Below are positions 16,951-26,681 of a stretch of DNA of 64,000 nt, one piece after another; the stretch's first letter is position 1, and each line of letters starts with the position of its first letter. The DNA is taken from assembly GCA_047501485.1 (NCBI GenBank), contig JAZDRN010000012.1, forward strand, positions 19,729-83,728. Direction: 5' to 3'. The translations under genes and the position numbers were made by a program. A model generated the notes under the pieces. That model did no database searches. It was not told the origin of the DNA and saw only the letters and a list, made by a program, of their open reading frames with translations. The DNA is from Ancrocorticia sp047501485 (GTDB taxonomy: Bacteria; Actinomycetota; Actinomycetes; Actinomycetales; Actinomycetaceae).

Positions 16951-18951
16951 GTGGCCCTCGAAGTGAAAGAACTCAACATCCAGGAGCTCTTCGGCGATTC
17001 ATTTCTACTCCATATCCCTGATTTCCAGCGCGAGTATGTGTGGGAGGCCGATCAGGCGATGCAGCTCCTGGACGACATCGCCGAAGCCTGCCTAGCCGAC
17101 CGCTCACCCTACTTCCTCGGATCGCTCGTCCTCGTGGGGACGGGTGACTCCGGGAAGACCTGGGACGTCATCGACGGCCAGCAGCGCATGATCACCCTTA
17201 CGCTCCTACTCGCAGCACTGCGTGACCTCGAAGAAGATCCACCGCTACGCGATTCCTTGGACCGGCGGTTAAACGACTTGGGCGACCCCGTCGTCGGACG
17301 CAAGGCCTCACCCCGCCTCATTCTGCGCGAACTCGACCGCGAGTTCATGCGCAGCTACGTCCAGCAAGGCTCCGTCGAAGAACTCTTCGCCCTCACACCC
17401 GCGGACACCACCACGCATGCCCAACGGCGAATCATCGAGAACACCCGGGCCATCTACGATAATCTTTCCGCCATCTACGATACGGAACAGCGCCGCAGCA
17501 TCGCCGAATATCTCTACAAGAACGTCATCATGGTCATGGTCGGCTCCACCGATTACGCGGACGCCTACCGAATGTTCCACGTTCTCAATGACCGCGGCAT
17601 CCCCCTCACCGCAGCGGATATCCTCAAGGCGCGCATCATCTCAGCCACACCGGAGGAATCCCGTTCCGAATACGCCCGCATATGGGACTCCGTGGCCGAA
17701 AAGCACGGAGGCGAGTTCGAGGAGTTTCTGCGCACGATCTACGTGGTCGAGGTAGCCGAACCCCTCAGCGGCGACCTCATCGAAGAATTCCCCAATAGAC
17801 TGCTCAGCACATACGAACCGGACCGCGCCCACGAGTTCATCGACGACGTCGTCGTTCCCTATTCCGATGTCTACGAACGGATCAGCCGCCCCGACAACCG
17901 CCTCGAGGACTCCGATATCTGGACCGAACTGGACCTGCTGAGGCAGTACCAGACCCACGAATGGTACTCGGCAGCCATGTGGATTCTGCGCACTTACAAG
18001 GACAATCCACCCACGGCGGCGGAGCTACTGCACCATCTGGAGCGAGTCACCGGCGTGGATGCCGTGGCCCAGACAACCCACAGCCAACGCATCGGGCGAA
18101 TCGTTCAAATCATTCGCGATCTCAAGGCGGGCGCACCCCACAGCCAAATATTCCGCGTTTCCGACGAGTTGCGGCGCCGAGCCCTTGGCAATCTGCGCGG
18201 GGCGTTCTCGCCTCGCAGCTCGTTGGTGCGAATCATTCTGCAACGTGCCAATGCGCAGGCCAGAGGGGTGTCCGATGTTTCAGTGCGCCGTTCCATCAAC
18301 GCGCTACGCGTCATCCCCTCGAAGAACTCCACCATCGGGTGGAAGGGCCTCTCCCCCGCCCAGCAGGACTACTGGTACGACCGCCTTGGCAACATCGTCC
18401 TCTCTACCGTTCGCCCTGCGAGTCTGAAGAGCTCCACAGACTTCGCAACCCGTCGCAAGAAGTTGCTCGAGGCGAACGATGCGACGCAGTTCCCGTTCAC
18501 CGCGGAACTCTCAAGCCTGTCCGAATGGAGCGACAGCGTACTGAACGAACGACAGGACAGAATCGTCACGCAGGTGAGCGACTACTGGTCGATTCGGCGG
18601 GACTCCGAGGGCATCGACCTCGCTGTCATCAGTGAGGATCGCCTGCTCCTGGGCTCACGGGCCTCATCGCAGAACGGGCGTCAGGTCAAGACCACCGATC
18701 TGCTGCGGGTGGGGCTCGTCAACGAAGGCGACATTTTCATCTGGGAGCGTCCGCGGCTCGGTCACGTCCACAAGGTCGCGATTACTGCCGAAGGAAGGTT
18801 CCGGTTGGAAGATGGAAGCATCGAGACCTCTGCTTCGGCCGCCGCACGCGCCGTCTCAGGATCGGCCCAGAGCGGCCTGCGGGTGTGGAAGCGTCAGAGC
18901 GATGGCAAATCACTCAGCGAACTGAACGAGCGGTACAGCCGGCGCATCTAA
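16951..18951 (+). CDS. DUF262 protein with RAMA-like C-terminal domain
   Basis: A 666-residue protein. The N-terminal DUF262 (GmrS/ParB-like NTPase) domain shows IPDFQREYVWEADQ at about 22-36 and VIDGQQRMITLTLLL at about 73-88; the DGQQR motif is the family's nucleotide-hydrolysis signature. The middle is helical. The last 90 residues (DLLRVGLVNEGDIFIWE, then GLRVWKRQSDGKSLSELN) resemble a RAMA domain, found beside modification-dependent or restriction-type enzymes. I see no DUF1524 HNH motif. The GTG start has GGAGG 4 nt upstream. It stands alone between terminators. Likely role: anti-phage or type IV-like restriction, inferred. Confidence 0.75.
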   Translation: MALEVKELNIQELFGDSFLLHIPDFQREYVWEADQAMQLLDDIAEACLADRSPYFLGSLVLVGTGDSGKTWDVIDGQQRMITLTLLLAALRDLEEDPPLRDSLDRRLNDLGDPVVGRKASPRLILRELDREFMRSYVQQGSVEELFALTPADTTTHAQRRIIENTRAIYDNLSAIYDTEQRRSIAEYLYKNVIMVMVGSTDYADAYRMFHVLNDRGIPLTAADILKARIISATPEESRSEYARIWDSVAEKHGGEFEEFLRTIYVVEVAEPLSGDLIEEFPNRLLSTYEPDRAHEFIDDVVVPYSDVYERISRPDNRLEDSDIWTELDLLRQYQTHEWYSAAMWILRTYKDNPPTAAELLHHLERVTGVDAVAQTTHSQRIGRIVQIIRDLKAGAPHSQIFRVSDELRRRALGNLRGAFSPRSSLVRIILQRANAQARGVSDVSVRRSINALRVIPSKNSTIGWKGLSPAQQDYWYDRLGNIVLSTVRPASLKSSTDFATRRKKLLEANDATQFPFTAELSSLSEWSDSVLNERQDRIVTQVSDYWSIRRDSEGIDLAVISEDRLLLGSRASSQNGRQVKTTDLLRVGLVNEGDIFIWERPRLGHVHKVAITAEGRFRLEDGSIETSASAAARAVSGSAQSGLRVWKRQSDGKSLSELNERYSRRI

Positions 18952-18983
18952 CCTGCGCTCGCTTGGGGCGCGCCGTCCCAGAC

Positions 18984-19004
18984 CCGGAGGCGATCATCCT
19001 CCGG
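18984..19004. terminator. Hairpin between convergent genes
   Basis: A perfect 7-bp stem (CCGGAGG/CCTCCGG) with a CGATCAT loop between the DUF262 gene and the CydC-like gene, which face each other. Confidence 0.45.
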
Positions 19005-19016
19005 AGCCCATCGAAC

Positions 19017-20882
19017 TCAACCCTCTCGCACCATCAGGCGGCTGAACGGCCCGTCCGCCGCCGCCAGTTCATCCGGTCGGCCGCTTTCGACGATCCGCCC
19101 GTCGTCGATGACGAACACACGATCGGCAAGAAGAGCCGTTGTGGGCCGATGGGCGATGAACACCAGCGTCCGTTCCGGCGCGAGGAGGCGCAGATTCCCG
19201 GCGACCTCTCGTTCGGTATCCGGGTCGAGGTCCGACGTCACTTCGTCGAGTACCAACACGGGTGCTCCACGCAGCAGGGCCCTGGCCAAGGCTATTCGCT
19301 GCCGTTGCCCCCCGGAGACACCGCCACCGAACTCACCGACGACGGTATCGAGCCCATATGGCAACGACGCCGAATCGCTCGCGAGTGCAACAAGGCTGCA
19401 CGCCTCCCACAGTTCTTCGTCGCCGGCCTCAGGATCAGCCAGCAGTAGATTCTCACGTACAGTCCCCGAGAACAGGAATGGCCGCTGCGGCACGAGGGTG
19501 ACGGCGCGGCGCAGTTCAGCTTCCGCCAACTCGCTCACGTCAATTCCTCCCAACCGGACGCTGCCCGCCTGCGGATCCCATACACGCGCGATCATGGCGC
19601 CGATAGTCGACTTACCCGATCCGGATGCGCCCACCAATGCCACAGTCTCACCGGGCTCGATCGTCAACGAGACATCCTTCAACACCGGCGACGCCGCCAC
19701 CTCATCCGTATGCTCGTGGCTTCCGTCTCGCAATGGCGGCACCGGCGGTGCGGATTCATCTATCTTCCGCGGGTATCCGAAGGTCACGTTCTCCAGCTCG
19801 ATGCCAGGGGGGACGATCCCTTCGTGGTTCTCATCCGAGCGGCCACCGAGCAAGGCTCTCGGATGATCGGGCTGAGAGATAGCGGGCTGGGCCTCGGTGA
19901 TCTCTGCAACGGCCCGCGCGGCAGCGAGCGCACTGTCGAGTACCGAGACGAATTCCTCCACAGCCAGTACGACGGGCATCACGGCACCGGCCGCCGCTAC
20001 GGCCATGACCAGAGCGGTGAGAGAGAGATCTCCACTGGTGACACGGGCGGAACCGGCCAACAGTACAACCGCCGGGGTCGCCACCTGGACGAGCGCGGCC
20101 ATGGCTCTACGCCCGGCCAGAAGGCGCGAGTGGCTGACGAGCAGCGCGCCGATCCCATCCTCGATTCTGCTCATCCGATGCAAGCGCTCATCCTCGATGC
20201 CGAAGGCCAGGACCTCCTCGGTTCCCTGAACCGAGTCGGTGACGTGGTGGGCGAGGGCTCCGCGCCGATTCCGTAGCCGTTGAGCCTGCCTCGCCGTCGT
20301 TCTCCAACCGGCGAAGGGAACCACGACTCCTACCAGGACCCATCCGACCAGCGCGATCAGTGCGCTGAGAGGGTCAATTGCGAGCGCCAACCAACAGGCG
20401 GCGCTCAGCGGGGCAACCACGGCCGAAATCGCCGGAGCGACGGTGTGGGCGAAGAATGTCTCGATCCGGTCGATGTCCTTGGTTGCACGGGCCAGAAGGT
20501 CACCGGACTCGCGTCCCTGGACGGCCGCCGGCGCCTGCGGCTCAAGCCGGTCATAGAAATAGGAACGCAGCCGCGCCAGCGCCTTGAATGCGACCAGGTG
20601 GCCGGTGTATTGCTCCAGATATGCGCAGAGTGCCTTGATCAGTGCCAGGCCCGCTAGGAGCCATAGAACAGCGCCGATGCCCCAGCTCAGCTCGCCGACA
20701 GCCGCGGAAGCAACCGCCCCCGCAGCTGTGACCAGCAACGCGATGCTGGCGCACTGGCCGACAATGCGGAAGAACGTGGAGGCAACCAGGGGTGCCAGCA
20801 CAGGGCGCGCGACCCCCAGCAGCCAGCGGGCCAATTGGCCGCTGGTTGAAGGAATCCGAGACTGAATCGGTCGTGTGCTCAC
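19017..20882 (-). CDS. cydC: CydC-like ABC exporter half
   Basis: ABC membrane-ATPase fusion of 621 residues, most like CydC of the thiol/heme-linked CydDC exporter. The membrane domain (about 20-310) carries RESGDLLARATKDIDRIETFFAHTVAP, the CydC-style version of the coupling region. The ATPase domain (about 365-610) has Walker A GASGSGKST, signature VSGGQRQRIALAR and Walker B VLVLDEVTSDLD. It overlaps the upstream CydD-like gene by 4 nt. CydDC normally supports cytochrome bd assembly, but no cydAB is nearby, so a different substrate such as a peptide or siderophore remains possible. Confidence 0.78.
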   Translation of the reverse strand: MSTRPIQSRIPSTSGQLARWLLGVARPVLAPLVASTFFRIVGQCASIALLVTAAGAVASAAVGELSWGIGAVLWLLAGLALIKALCAYLEQYTGHLVAFKALARLRSYFYDRLEPQAPAAVQGRESGDLLARATKDIDRIETFFAHTVAPAISAVVAPLSAACWLALAIDPLSALIALVGWVLVGVVVPFAGWRTTARQAQRLRNRRGALAHHVTDSVQGTEEVLAFGIEDERLHRMSRIEDGIGALLVSHSRLLAGRRAMAALVQVATPAVVLLAGSARVTSGDLSLTALVMAVAAAGAVMPVVLAVEEFVSVLDSALAAARAVAEITEAQPAISQPDHPRALLGGRSDENHEGIVPPGIELENVTFGYPRKIDESAPPVPPLRDGSHEHTDEVAASPVLKDVSLTIEPGETVALVGASGSGKSTIGAMIARVWDPQAGSVRLGGIDVSELAEAELRRAVTLVPQRPFLFSGTVRENLLLADPEAGDEELWEACSLVALASDSASLPYGLDTVVGEFGGGVSGGQRQRIALARALLRGAPVLVLDEVTSDLDPDTEREVAGNLRLLAPERTLVFIAHRPTTALLADRVFVIDDGRIVESGRPDELAAADGPFSRLMVREG

Positions 20883-22579
20883 GCGATCACCTCTCCTTCG
20901 CGAACGTCGAGAACCCGGTCCGCCGCATCGACGAGTGCCCTCCGATGCGCCACCGTCACCACGGTGCGCCCACGGCTCAGGCGATCGAGCGCTTCGCGTA
21001 TGGCCTGCTCGGAGGACAAGTCCACCTGGGATGTGGGCTCGTCCAACAAGAGGATCGGCGCATCGCGTAGGAAGGCGCGCGCGATCGCGATCCGCTGAGC
21101 CTGCCCACCGGAGATCTCCAAGCCTCGCTCCCCGATGACAGTCTGCAAACCTTCAGGCCAGCGGCGCACCTCGCCAAGGTTGGCGTCGTGCAATGCTGTC
21201 CAGAGTTCGTTCTCGGTGGCATCCGGCCTGGCCAGCAGCAGGTTCTCCGCCAATGTTCCGGTGAAGAGGAATGCGGACTGGCGCACGATCGAGCAATGCC
21301 GGCGGCGCTCGGCCGCCGGCAGCTCGAGGCCGTTCAGGAGAATGGCTCCCCGTTCTGGATCCGCAAGCCCCTCGATCAAGGTCAAGATCGTTGATTTTCC
21401 ACCCCCGGAGGGGCCGGTCAGCGCGACATGCTCACCCTGGCCGATGCTCAGACCGACATCGCGCAGGACCTTGTGGCCCTCCCCCCAGCTGAAGTCCACC
21501 GCACGCAACTCAATGGCCGGCGGAGCATCCTTGGTCTCTCCGGATGGTGTCGCCTCTCGTTTCTGGGCGGGCACCGCCGGTTTCTGGGCGAGCACCGCCG
21601 GTTCGTCGAGGGACAGTGCAGTCTCGGAGCCCCCCACCGTTTCGGCTACGGGGGCATCGGACCGGGAATCTCCATCATTCCGCTCGGTGTAACTCCGCAA
21701 CGCCTTTGTCGCGGCGCGCCCGCCCATGCCCACGTAGAAGAACTTGCCGATATGGTTGAGAGGCTCCATGAGTAGCGGAGCCAACAACACCAGCGTCAAG
21801 GCAGGCCCGGCGGTCAGAGCGCCGGACGCCAGCCCCGAGAGAGACAGCCACACGGCAACCACCAGCATTGCCAGGGAGAAGCCGGCATCCGCAACCAGAA
21901 TCACGACCTGATTGGCGGCCAGCATACTCATCACACGGCGGCGCAACTCCTCGGATTTGTGCGCCAGCTTCCCCCCGAACCGCGCTCCCGCGCCCAGCAA
22001 TCGCAAATCGGTGAGCCCCTGCAAGGCTTCCAGGAACTGAGAGGCGAGCCCGGCGGAAGCCTCTCGATGTCTGCCGGATACCGAGGCGAAGATCTTCTGG
22101 AAACCCCTGACCATCACTGGCACGAGAGGCAATGCGATGGCCAGGATGAGTGCCTGGCGGACTCCCACGGCGAACCCGATGGCAACGAGCACAACGATCG
22201 GCGCGGTCATCTGACCGATCATCGGCCCGGTGAAAGAGGCCCTCATAGCAGCTGATCGCTCCACACTGTCGGTCGCCAGCGACACAACCTGTCCCGAACG
22301 CCGCGTGCTGTTCCGTGCAAGCCCCCTGGTCCACGCCGTCCGTATCACACCGTGACGGAGACCGGCCTCCAAGGATGCCTGGCGAACGCCATAGGAGGCA
22401 TTCTCCCAATGCTCGATTCCAGCCAGGAGCAGCGGAATCACAACGAGGAGCAAAACCTGCCAGGGATCGACTCCCCGCCCGTCTGCCAGCGAGGCGAACA
22501 CCGATCCGACCGTCACCGCCATTCCCACTCGAAGGACTGTCGCTATCCACACCGCTGTTATCGAACGCAATACTGGCAC
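20879..22579 (-). CDS. cydD: CydD-like ABC exporter half
   Basis: Partner half-exporter of 566 residues. The membrane domain (about 1-275) includes RSGQVVSLATDSVERSAAM and a region resembling CydD: PLVPVMVRGFQKIFASVSGRHREA, LQGLTDLRLLGAG. The ATPase domain (about 335-560) has Walker A GPSGGGKST, signature ISGGQAQRIAIAR and Walker B ILLLDEPTSQVD. A linker of about 50 residues between the domains contains an AQKPAVPAQK near-repeat. It is first in a two-gene operon and should dimerise with the overlapping CydC-like product. Confidence 0.78.
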   Translation of the reverse strand: MPVLRSITAVWIATVLRVGMAVTVGSVFASLADGRGVDPWQVLLLVVIPLLLAGIEHWENASYGVRQASLEAGLRHGVIRTAWTRGLARNSTRRSGQVVSLATDSVERSAAMRASFTGPMIGQMTAPIVVLVAIGFAVGVRQALILAIALPLVPVMVRGFQKIFASVSGRHREASAGLASQFLEALQGLTDLRLLGAGARFGGKLAHKSEELRRRVMSMLAANQVVILVADAGFSLAMLVVAVWLSLSGLASGALTAGPALTLVLLAPLLMEPLNHIGKFFYVGMGGRAATKALRSYTERNDGDSRSDAPVAETVGGSETALSLDEPAVLAQKPAVPAQKREATPSGETKDAPPAIELRAVDFSWGEGHKVLRDVGLSIGQGEHVALTGPSGGGKSTILTLIEGLADPERGAILLNGLELPAAERRRHCSIVRQSAFLFTGTLAENLLLARPDATENELWTALHDANLGEVRRWPEGLQTVIGERGLEISGGQAQRIAIARAFLRDAPILLLDEPTSQVDLSSEQAIREALDRLSRGRTVVTVAHRRALVDAADRVLDVREGEVIA

Positions 22580-22792
22580 GGTTTTACGCTACGCGTCCCG
22601 ACGTGTATTTGCGAGTGAGTCCCGAAAAGGACGCTCCCCGTGGCTTTGCCGTCCGACAATGAGAACCGTCACGTGACCCATTCGGATCTGTCTCTCCCCA
22701 AGGCACGGGTCTAGTATCGATGTCTTGTGCCCAGGGCTCGACCTCCTGCGGCTGTCGCGAAACCCGCACCTGTTCTTTCGATTGGAGCCACT

Positions 22793-24100
22793 ATGCCACG
22801 TGTCCATTCAGCATCGCTGGCCATCACCGCTCTTGCCGCGGGAGGCTTTGCCGTGGGAACCACTGAGTTCGCCTCAATGAGTCTGCTCCCGTGGATTGCG
22901 GACGACCTCGGCATCACAAACCCGCAGGCCGGCTGGGCCGTGAGCGCCTACGCCGTCGGAGTGGTGGTGGGCGCTCCTCTCATCACGGCGCTGACGCCAC
23001 GAATGGATCGCAAGAAGCTGCTCCTGATGTGCGCCACGATCTTCATACTCGGCAACCTCCTCACCATGGCCGCGGTCGATCTGCCGACTCTACTGGCTGC
23101 TCGCTTCCTGACCGGACTGCCCCACGGCGTCACCCTGGGCATCGCGGCCGTCGTTGCCGCGAGTCTCGTCCGACCAGAGAAGTCTGGCACCGCGATCGCA
23201 CGTGCCATGCTCGGGCTGACGATCGCGAATATCGTCGGCGTACCCGTGGCCACCTGGTTGGGAAGCACGATGGGATGGCGTTTTGCTTACCTCGTGGTCG
23301 CCGGCATCGGCCTGGTCTCGATACTCGGCCTGCTTCGTTTCGTTCCGTCTATCCCCGCGAAACCGGGCACCTCCGCCAGGACGGAACTCAAGTCGATGAC
23401 GCGTCCTCAGATCTGGTTGCCTCTCCTGGCGGGAGCCGTGGGCTTCGGCGGCTCCTTCGCCTTCTACACCTATATCACCCCGACGATGACAGAGGTGACT
23501 GGAATCCCCGTGAACATGCTGCCATGGGTCCTCGTCCTCTACGGCTGCGGTATGACGGCCGGCTCGCTGATCGCCGGCCCCTGCCTCGACCGGTCCATCG
23601 ACAAGTCGGCACTCGCAGGCGTACTGGGAATGGCAATCGTCCTGGCTCTCATCGCCATATTCACCGACAATCCCTACATCGTTCTGCCGCTGCTCTTCAT
23701 CATCGGAACCGCCATGAGCCTGTTCACCAACGGCTTGCAGGCCCGTCTGTTGCGCGAATCCGCTGACGTCCCCAACATGTCCGCGGCCATGAACCATGCC
23801 GCCTTCAACTTCGCGAATGCGCTGGGCGCATACCTCGGCGGTGTCGTCATCACGGCGGGACTGGGCTACCGAGCACCCGCCGTCGTCGGCGTGCTGCTCG
23901 CCTTGGCCGGTACGCTCGTGCTGCTGGTCGCTTTCGCCGTGAGCAAGCTGGCCAATCGCGCGGCCGCGCTCACCAATGGGCAGGACGTTCACACTGGCCA
24001 GCAGGCCATGAAAGCTGGCGAACCCGTCTCGGGCGCCGGCATTCCAACGGACGCCGGTGATACACCCGGTACGACCAGCCCGGTGGCAGCGCATGCCTGA
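22793..24100 (+). CDS. MFS drug/sugar efflux transporter (AraJ-like)
   Basis: Major facilitator with 12 predicted membrane helices in 435 residues, followed by a 40-residue polar Gly/Thr tail. The TTEFASMSLLPWIADDLGI start, the loop motif around RMDRKK between helices 2 and 3, RFLTGLPHGVTLGIAA and the later FIIGTAMSLFTNGLQAR match the DHA1 arabinose-efflux (AraJ) group. GGAG precedes the ATG chosen; the open frame begins 22 codons earlier without homology. It is probably a proton-driven exporter. It stands alone. Confidence 0.9.
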   Translation: MPRVHSASLAITALAAGGFAVGTTEFASMSLLPWIADDLGITNPQAGWAVSAYAVGVVVGAPLITALTPRMDRKKLLLMCATIFILGNLLTMAAVDLPTLLAARFLTGLPHGVTLGIAAVVAASLVRPEKSGTAIARAMLGLTIANIVGVPVATWLGSTMGWRFAYLVVAGIGLVSILGLLRFVPSIPAKPGTSARTELKSMTRPQIWLPLLAGAVGFGGSFAFYTYITPTMTEVTGIPVNMLPWVLVLYGCGMTAGSLIAGPCLDRSIDKSALAGVLGMAIVLALIAIFTDNPYIVLPLLFIIGTAMSLFTNGLQARLLRESADVPNMSAAMNHAAFNFANALGAYLGGVVITAGLGYRAPAVVGVLLALAGTLVLLVAFAVSKLANRAAALTNGQDVHTGQQAMKAGEPVSGAGIPTDAGDTPGTTSPVAAHA

Positions 24101-24205
24101 CACGCCCGCACCCTGTGCTATGAAGGCGAGAAAAGCCTCGGCGTAACGCAATACACGCCTTACATGGCCGTCTCGGCCGCCCGCGAACAGGTACGATGAT
24201 TCAAC

Positions 24206-25702
24206 ATGGAAGAGCATGCAATCGGTTTTGACCGCGCCACGTATCTTTCCCTTCAGACCGAGCACATCAACGCCCGCAGAGAACAGTTCGGCGGCAAGCT
24301 CTACCTCGAATTCGGTGGCAAGCTCTTCGACGATATGCACGCCTCGCGGGTCCTGCCCGGCTTCCTCCCGGACAACAAGATCGTCATGCTCGAGTCGATC
24401 CGCGACGAGGTCGAGGTCGTCATGGTCGTCAGCGCTCGTGATCTCCAACGCAACAAGGTCCGTGAGGATCTGGGGATCCCCTATGACCAGGACGTGCTTC
24501 GTCTCATCGACGCCTTCCGTTCCTACGGGTTGTATGTGGGCTCCGTCGTCATCTCGCAGATGAGTGACGACAACCGCCCGGCCAAGGCGTTCAAACGCAA
24601 GCTGGAACGCCTGGGGATGCGTGTCTACCGCCACGTCCTCATCAAGGGATATCCGCACGACGTCGAACACGTCGTCTCCGATGCCGGGTACGGAAAGAAC
24701 GAGTACATCGAGACCAGCCGCGACCTCGTCGTCGTCACTGCTCCGGGTCCGGGCAGCGGCAAGATGGCAACCTGTCTCTCCCAGATCTACCACGATCACA
24801 AGCGCGGCCTGACCTCCGGGTACGCCAAATTCGAAACCTTCCCGATCTGGAATCTTCCGCTCGACCACCCGGTCAACATCGCCTACGAGGCCGCCACCGC
24901 GGATCTGGACGACGTCAACATGATCGACCCCTATCATCTGGCCGCCTACGGTGAGCAGGCCGTCAACTACAACCGCGATGTCGAGATCTTCCCTGTGCTC
25001 AACATCCTGTTTGAGCGGATCATGGGGGCCTCCCCCTACAAATCGCCGACGGATATGGGCGTCAACATGGCCGGTCTCGCCATATCCGACGACGAGGTAT
25101 GCCGCCGAGCTGCGGAGCAGGAGATCATCCGCCGCTACTACAAGGCCCGCGTGGCCGAGTGCCGCGACGAACTCGATTCGACGGTCTCGGACAGGATCGC
25201 GCTGCTCATGGGCAAGGTCGGCATCACGGTGAACGACCGGCCGGTGGTCCGCCCCGCAATGGATAAGCAGAAGAAGACGAAGGGGCCGACGGCGGCGCTG
25301 CAGCTTCCAGACGGGCAGATCGTCACCGGGAAGACGTCTCCGCTCCTCGGCAGTTCTTCCGCGGTGCTCCTCAATGCCCTCAAGGTGTTGGCCCACATCG
25401 ATGATTCCGTCGATGTGCTCTCCCCCGAGTCCATCGAGCCGATTCAGAACCTCAAGACCCGCCATCTAGGCAGCAAGAACCCACGACTGCACACGGACGA
25501 GGTGCTCATCGCCTTGGCCGTCAGCGCCACCACCAACGTGTACGCACGCGAGGCATTGGACGCCCTGCATCAGCTCTCCGGCTGTGACCTGCACTCATCC
25601 GTGATTCTCGGGCCCGTGGACGAGGGAGTATTCCGGAACCTGGGCGTGCATGTGACGAGCGAGCCGGTTTTCCAGTACAAGAAGCTCTACCGCAAGCGCT
25701 GA
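24206..25702 (+). CDS. DUF1846 (UPF0371) family protein
   Basis: A 498-residue cytosolic protein matching the DUF1846 family throughout: FDRATYLSLQTEHINARRE near the start, LYLEFGGKLFDDMHASRVLPGF, the nucleotide-loop-like VVTAPGPGSGKMATCLSQIYHD (about 175-195), and ETFPIWNLPLDHPVNIAYEAATADL. The family is highly conserved, has a P-loop-like element and a two-domain structure, and has no established reaction. The length is typical. It is monocistronic. Confidence 0.94.
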   Translation: MEEHAIGFDRATYLSLQTEHINARREQFGGKLYLEFGGKLFDDMHASRVLPGFLPDNKIVMLESIRDEVEVVMVVSARDLQRNKVREDLGIPYDQDVLRLIDAFRSYGLYVGSVVISQMSDDNRPAKAFKRKLERLGMRVYRHVLIKGYPHDVEHVVSDAGYGKNEYIETSRDLVVVTAPGPGSGKMATCLSQIYHDHKRGLTSGYAKFETFPIWNLPLDHPVNIAYEAATADLDDVNMIDPYHLAAYGEQAVNYNRDVEIFPVLNILFERIMGASPYKSPTDMGVNMAGLAISDDEVCRRAAEQEIIRRYYKARVAECRDELDSTVSDRIALLMGKVGITVNDRPVVRPAMDKQKKTKGPTAALQLPDGQIVTGKTSPLLGSSSAVLLNALKVLAHIDDSVDVLSPESIEPIQNLKTRHLGSKNPRLHTDEVLIALAVSATTNVYAREALDALHQLSGCDLHSSVILGPVDEGVFRNLGVHVTSEPVFQYKKLYRKR

Positions 25703-25795
25703 GTCGGGTAACTGCCGCGGGCTCGCGACCGGCGATCGAACACGGCTTGGCTCATCGTGCGGCGCTCCCTCGCGACCGAGCGTGTTCCACCGAGA

Positions 25796-25854
25796 TTGAG
25801 CTTTAGCGCTCGAAGTCGGGGTTCTAACTATCGACTTCGAACGCTAACCCTCAA
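25796..25854. repeat. Long imperfect hairpin between convergent genes
   Basis: Two 23-nt arms match at 20 of 23 positions when paired, beginning TTGAG and including TTAGCG and GAAGTCG, around a 13-nt loop. It lies between the DUF1846 and deoR genes and could be a bidirectional terminator or a REP/MITE-like element. It is notably less GC-rich than its surroundings. Confidence 0.6.
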
Positions 25855-25886
25855 GTTGGGCGATGCCGCACCCTCCCGCGCCGCTC

Positions 25887-26666
25887 TCACTCCCCCGCGA
25901 CGACGACCTCCGCCACCTCATCGCGCAAGCGCTCGATGATAGCGGCATCCGTCGCGGAATCGACCACGACGGTATCGAAGGTGGAGACCGGGACGACCTC
26001 GTGCAGAGCGCGTCGCTCGAATTTGGTGTGATCCACCAGAAGGATGCGCCGCGCGGAGACCTCCAGCATGGCTCGCTTGGTCTCCGCCACGAACTCGTAA
26101 GGGTTGCACACGAAGTTCCCGCACACGGCGGCATCAGACATGACGCACACGTCCGCACGGACCTTCCTGATGGCGTCCACGGTCGATGGGCCGTGGAAGG
26201 AATCCGTCCAGCGGCGGTAGCGCCCGCCCATCATGAACACGGTGGTGCCGGGGTTGTTCCCCACATCTCGCACCACGGACAGGGCATTGGTGAGGATGGT
26301 CAACGGCGCGTAGTCCTTGATCTCATCGAGGAAGGGCAGCACCGTCGACGAGTCGTCCACCATGAGCGATTCTCCCCGCTCGACGAGGTCCGCGGCCGCA
26401 CGCGCGATCTGGCGCTTCTCTGCCGGATTGAGCTTGGCTCGCATGGATGTCGGCATCTCCGACTGGCTCGACCTCGCTGGCGAGACCTCACCCTTGCTGC
26501 GGGAGACGAGATCCAGTTCCTCCAGCTTGGAGAGGTCCCGATACACCGTCACGATCGAGACGTTGAGCCGCTCTGCCAGGTCTTCGACCCGAACCGGTCC
26601 ATCCGCGGTCACGTAGTCGACGATCTGGCGTCGCCTTCCACTGAGGTGTTCGGGCTTTGCTGGCAT
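25887..26666 (-). CDS. DeoR-family transcriptional regulator
   Basis: Sugar-phosphate-responsive repressor of 259 residues. The N-terminal helix-turn-helix (about 8-62) reads RRQIVDYVTADGPVRVEDLAERL, then VSIVTVYRDLSKLEELDLV. The DeoRC sensor domain (about 80-245) shows RAKLNPAEKRQIARAAADLV, LTNALSVV, MMGGRYRR and LVDHTKF. It lies downstream of the aldolase, dehydrogenase and kinase genes in the same direction and is presumably their regulator. A perfect 15-bp hairpin lies 16 nt before its start codon. Confidence 0.93.
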   Translation of the reverse strand: MPAKPEHLSGRRRQIVDYVTADGPVRVEDLAERLNVSIVTVYRDLSKLEELDLVSRSKGEVSPARSSQSEMPTSMRAKLNPAEKRQIARAAADLVERGESLMVDDSSTVLPFLDEIKDYAPLTILTNALSVVRDVGNNPGTTVFMMGGRYRRWTDSFHGPSTVDAIRKVRADVCVMSDAAVCGNFVCNPYEFVAETKRAMLEVSARRILLVDHTKFERRALHEVVPVSTFDTVVVDSATDAAIIERLRDEVAEVVVAGE

Positions 26667-26681
26667 ATTTTCCTCTTCCTC

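Noticed and set aside
23090..25465. 791-codon leftward open frame across the MFS and DUF1846 genes
   Set aside because: It is antisense to two strongly supported genes and its composition (Asp/Val/His/Gly-rich) is that of a codon shadow in GC-rich DNA. No family is recognised.
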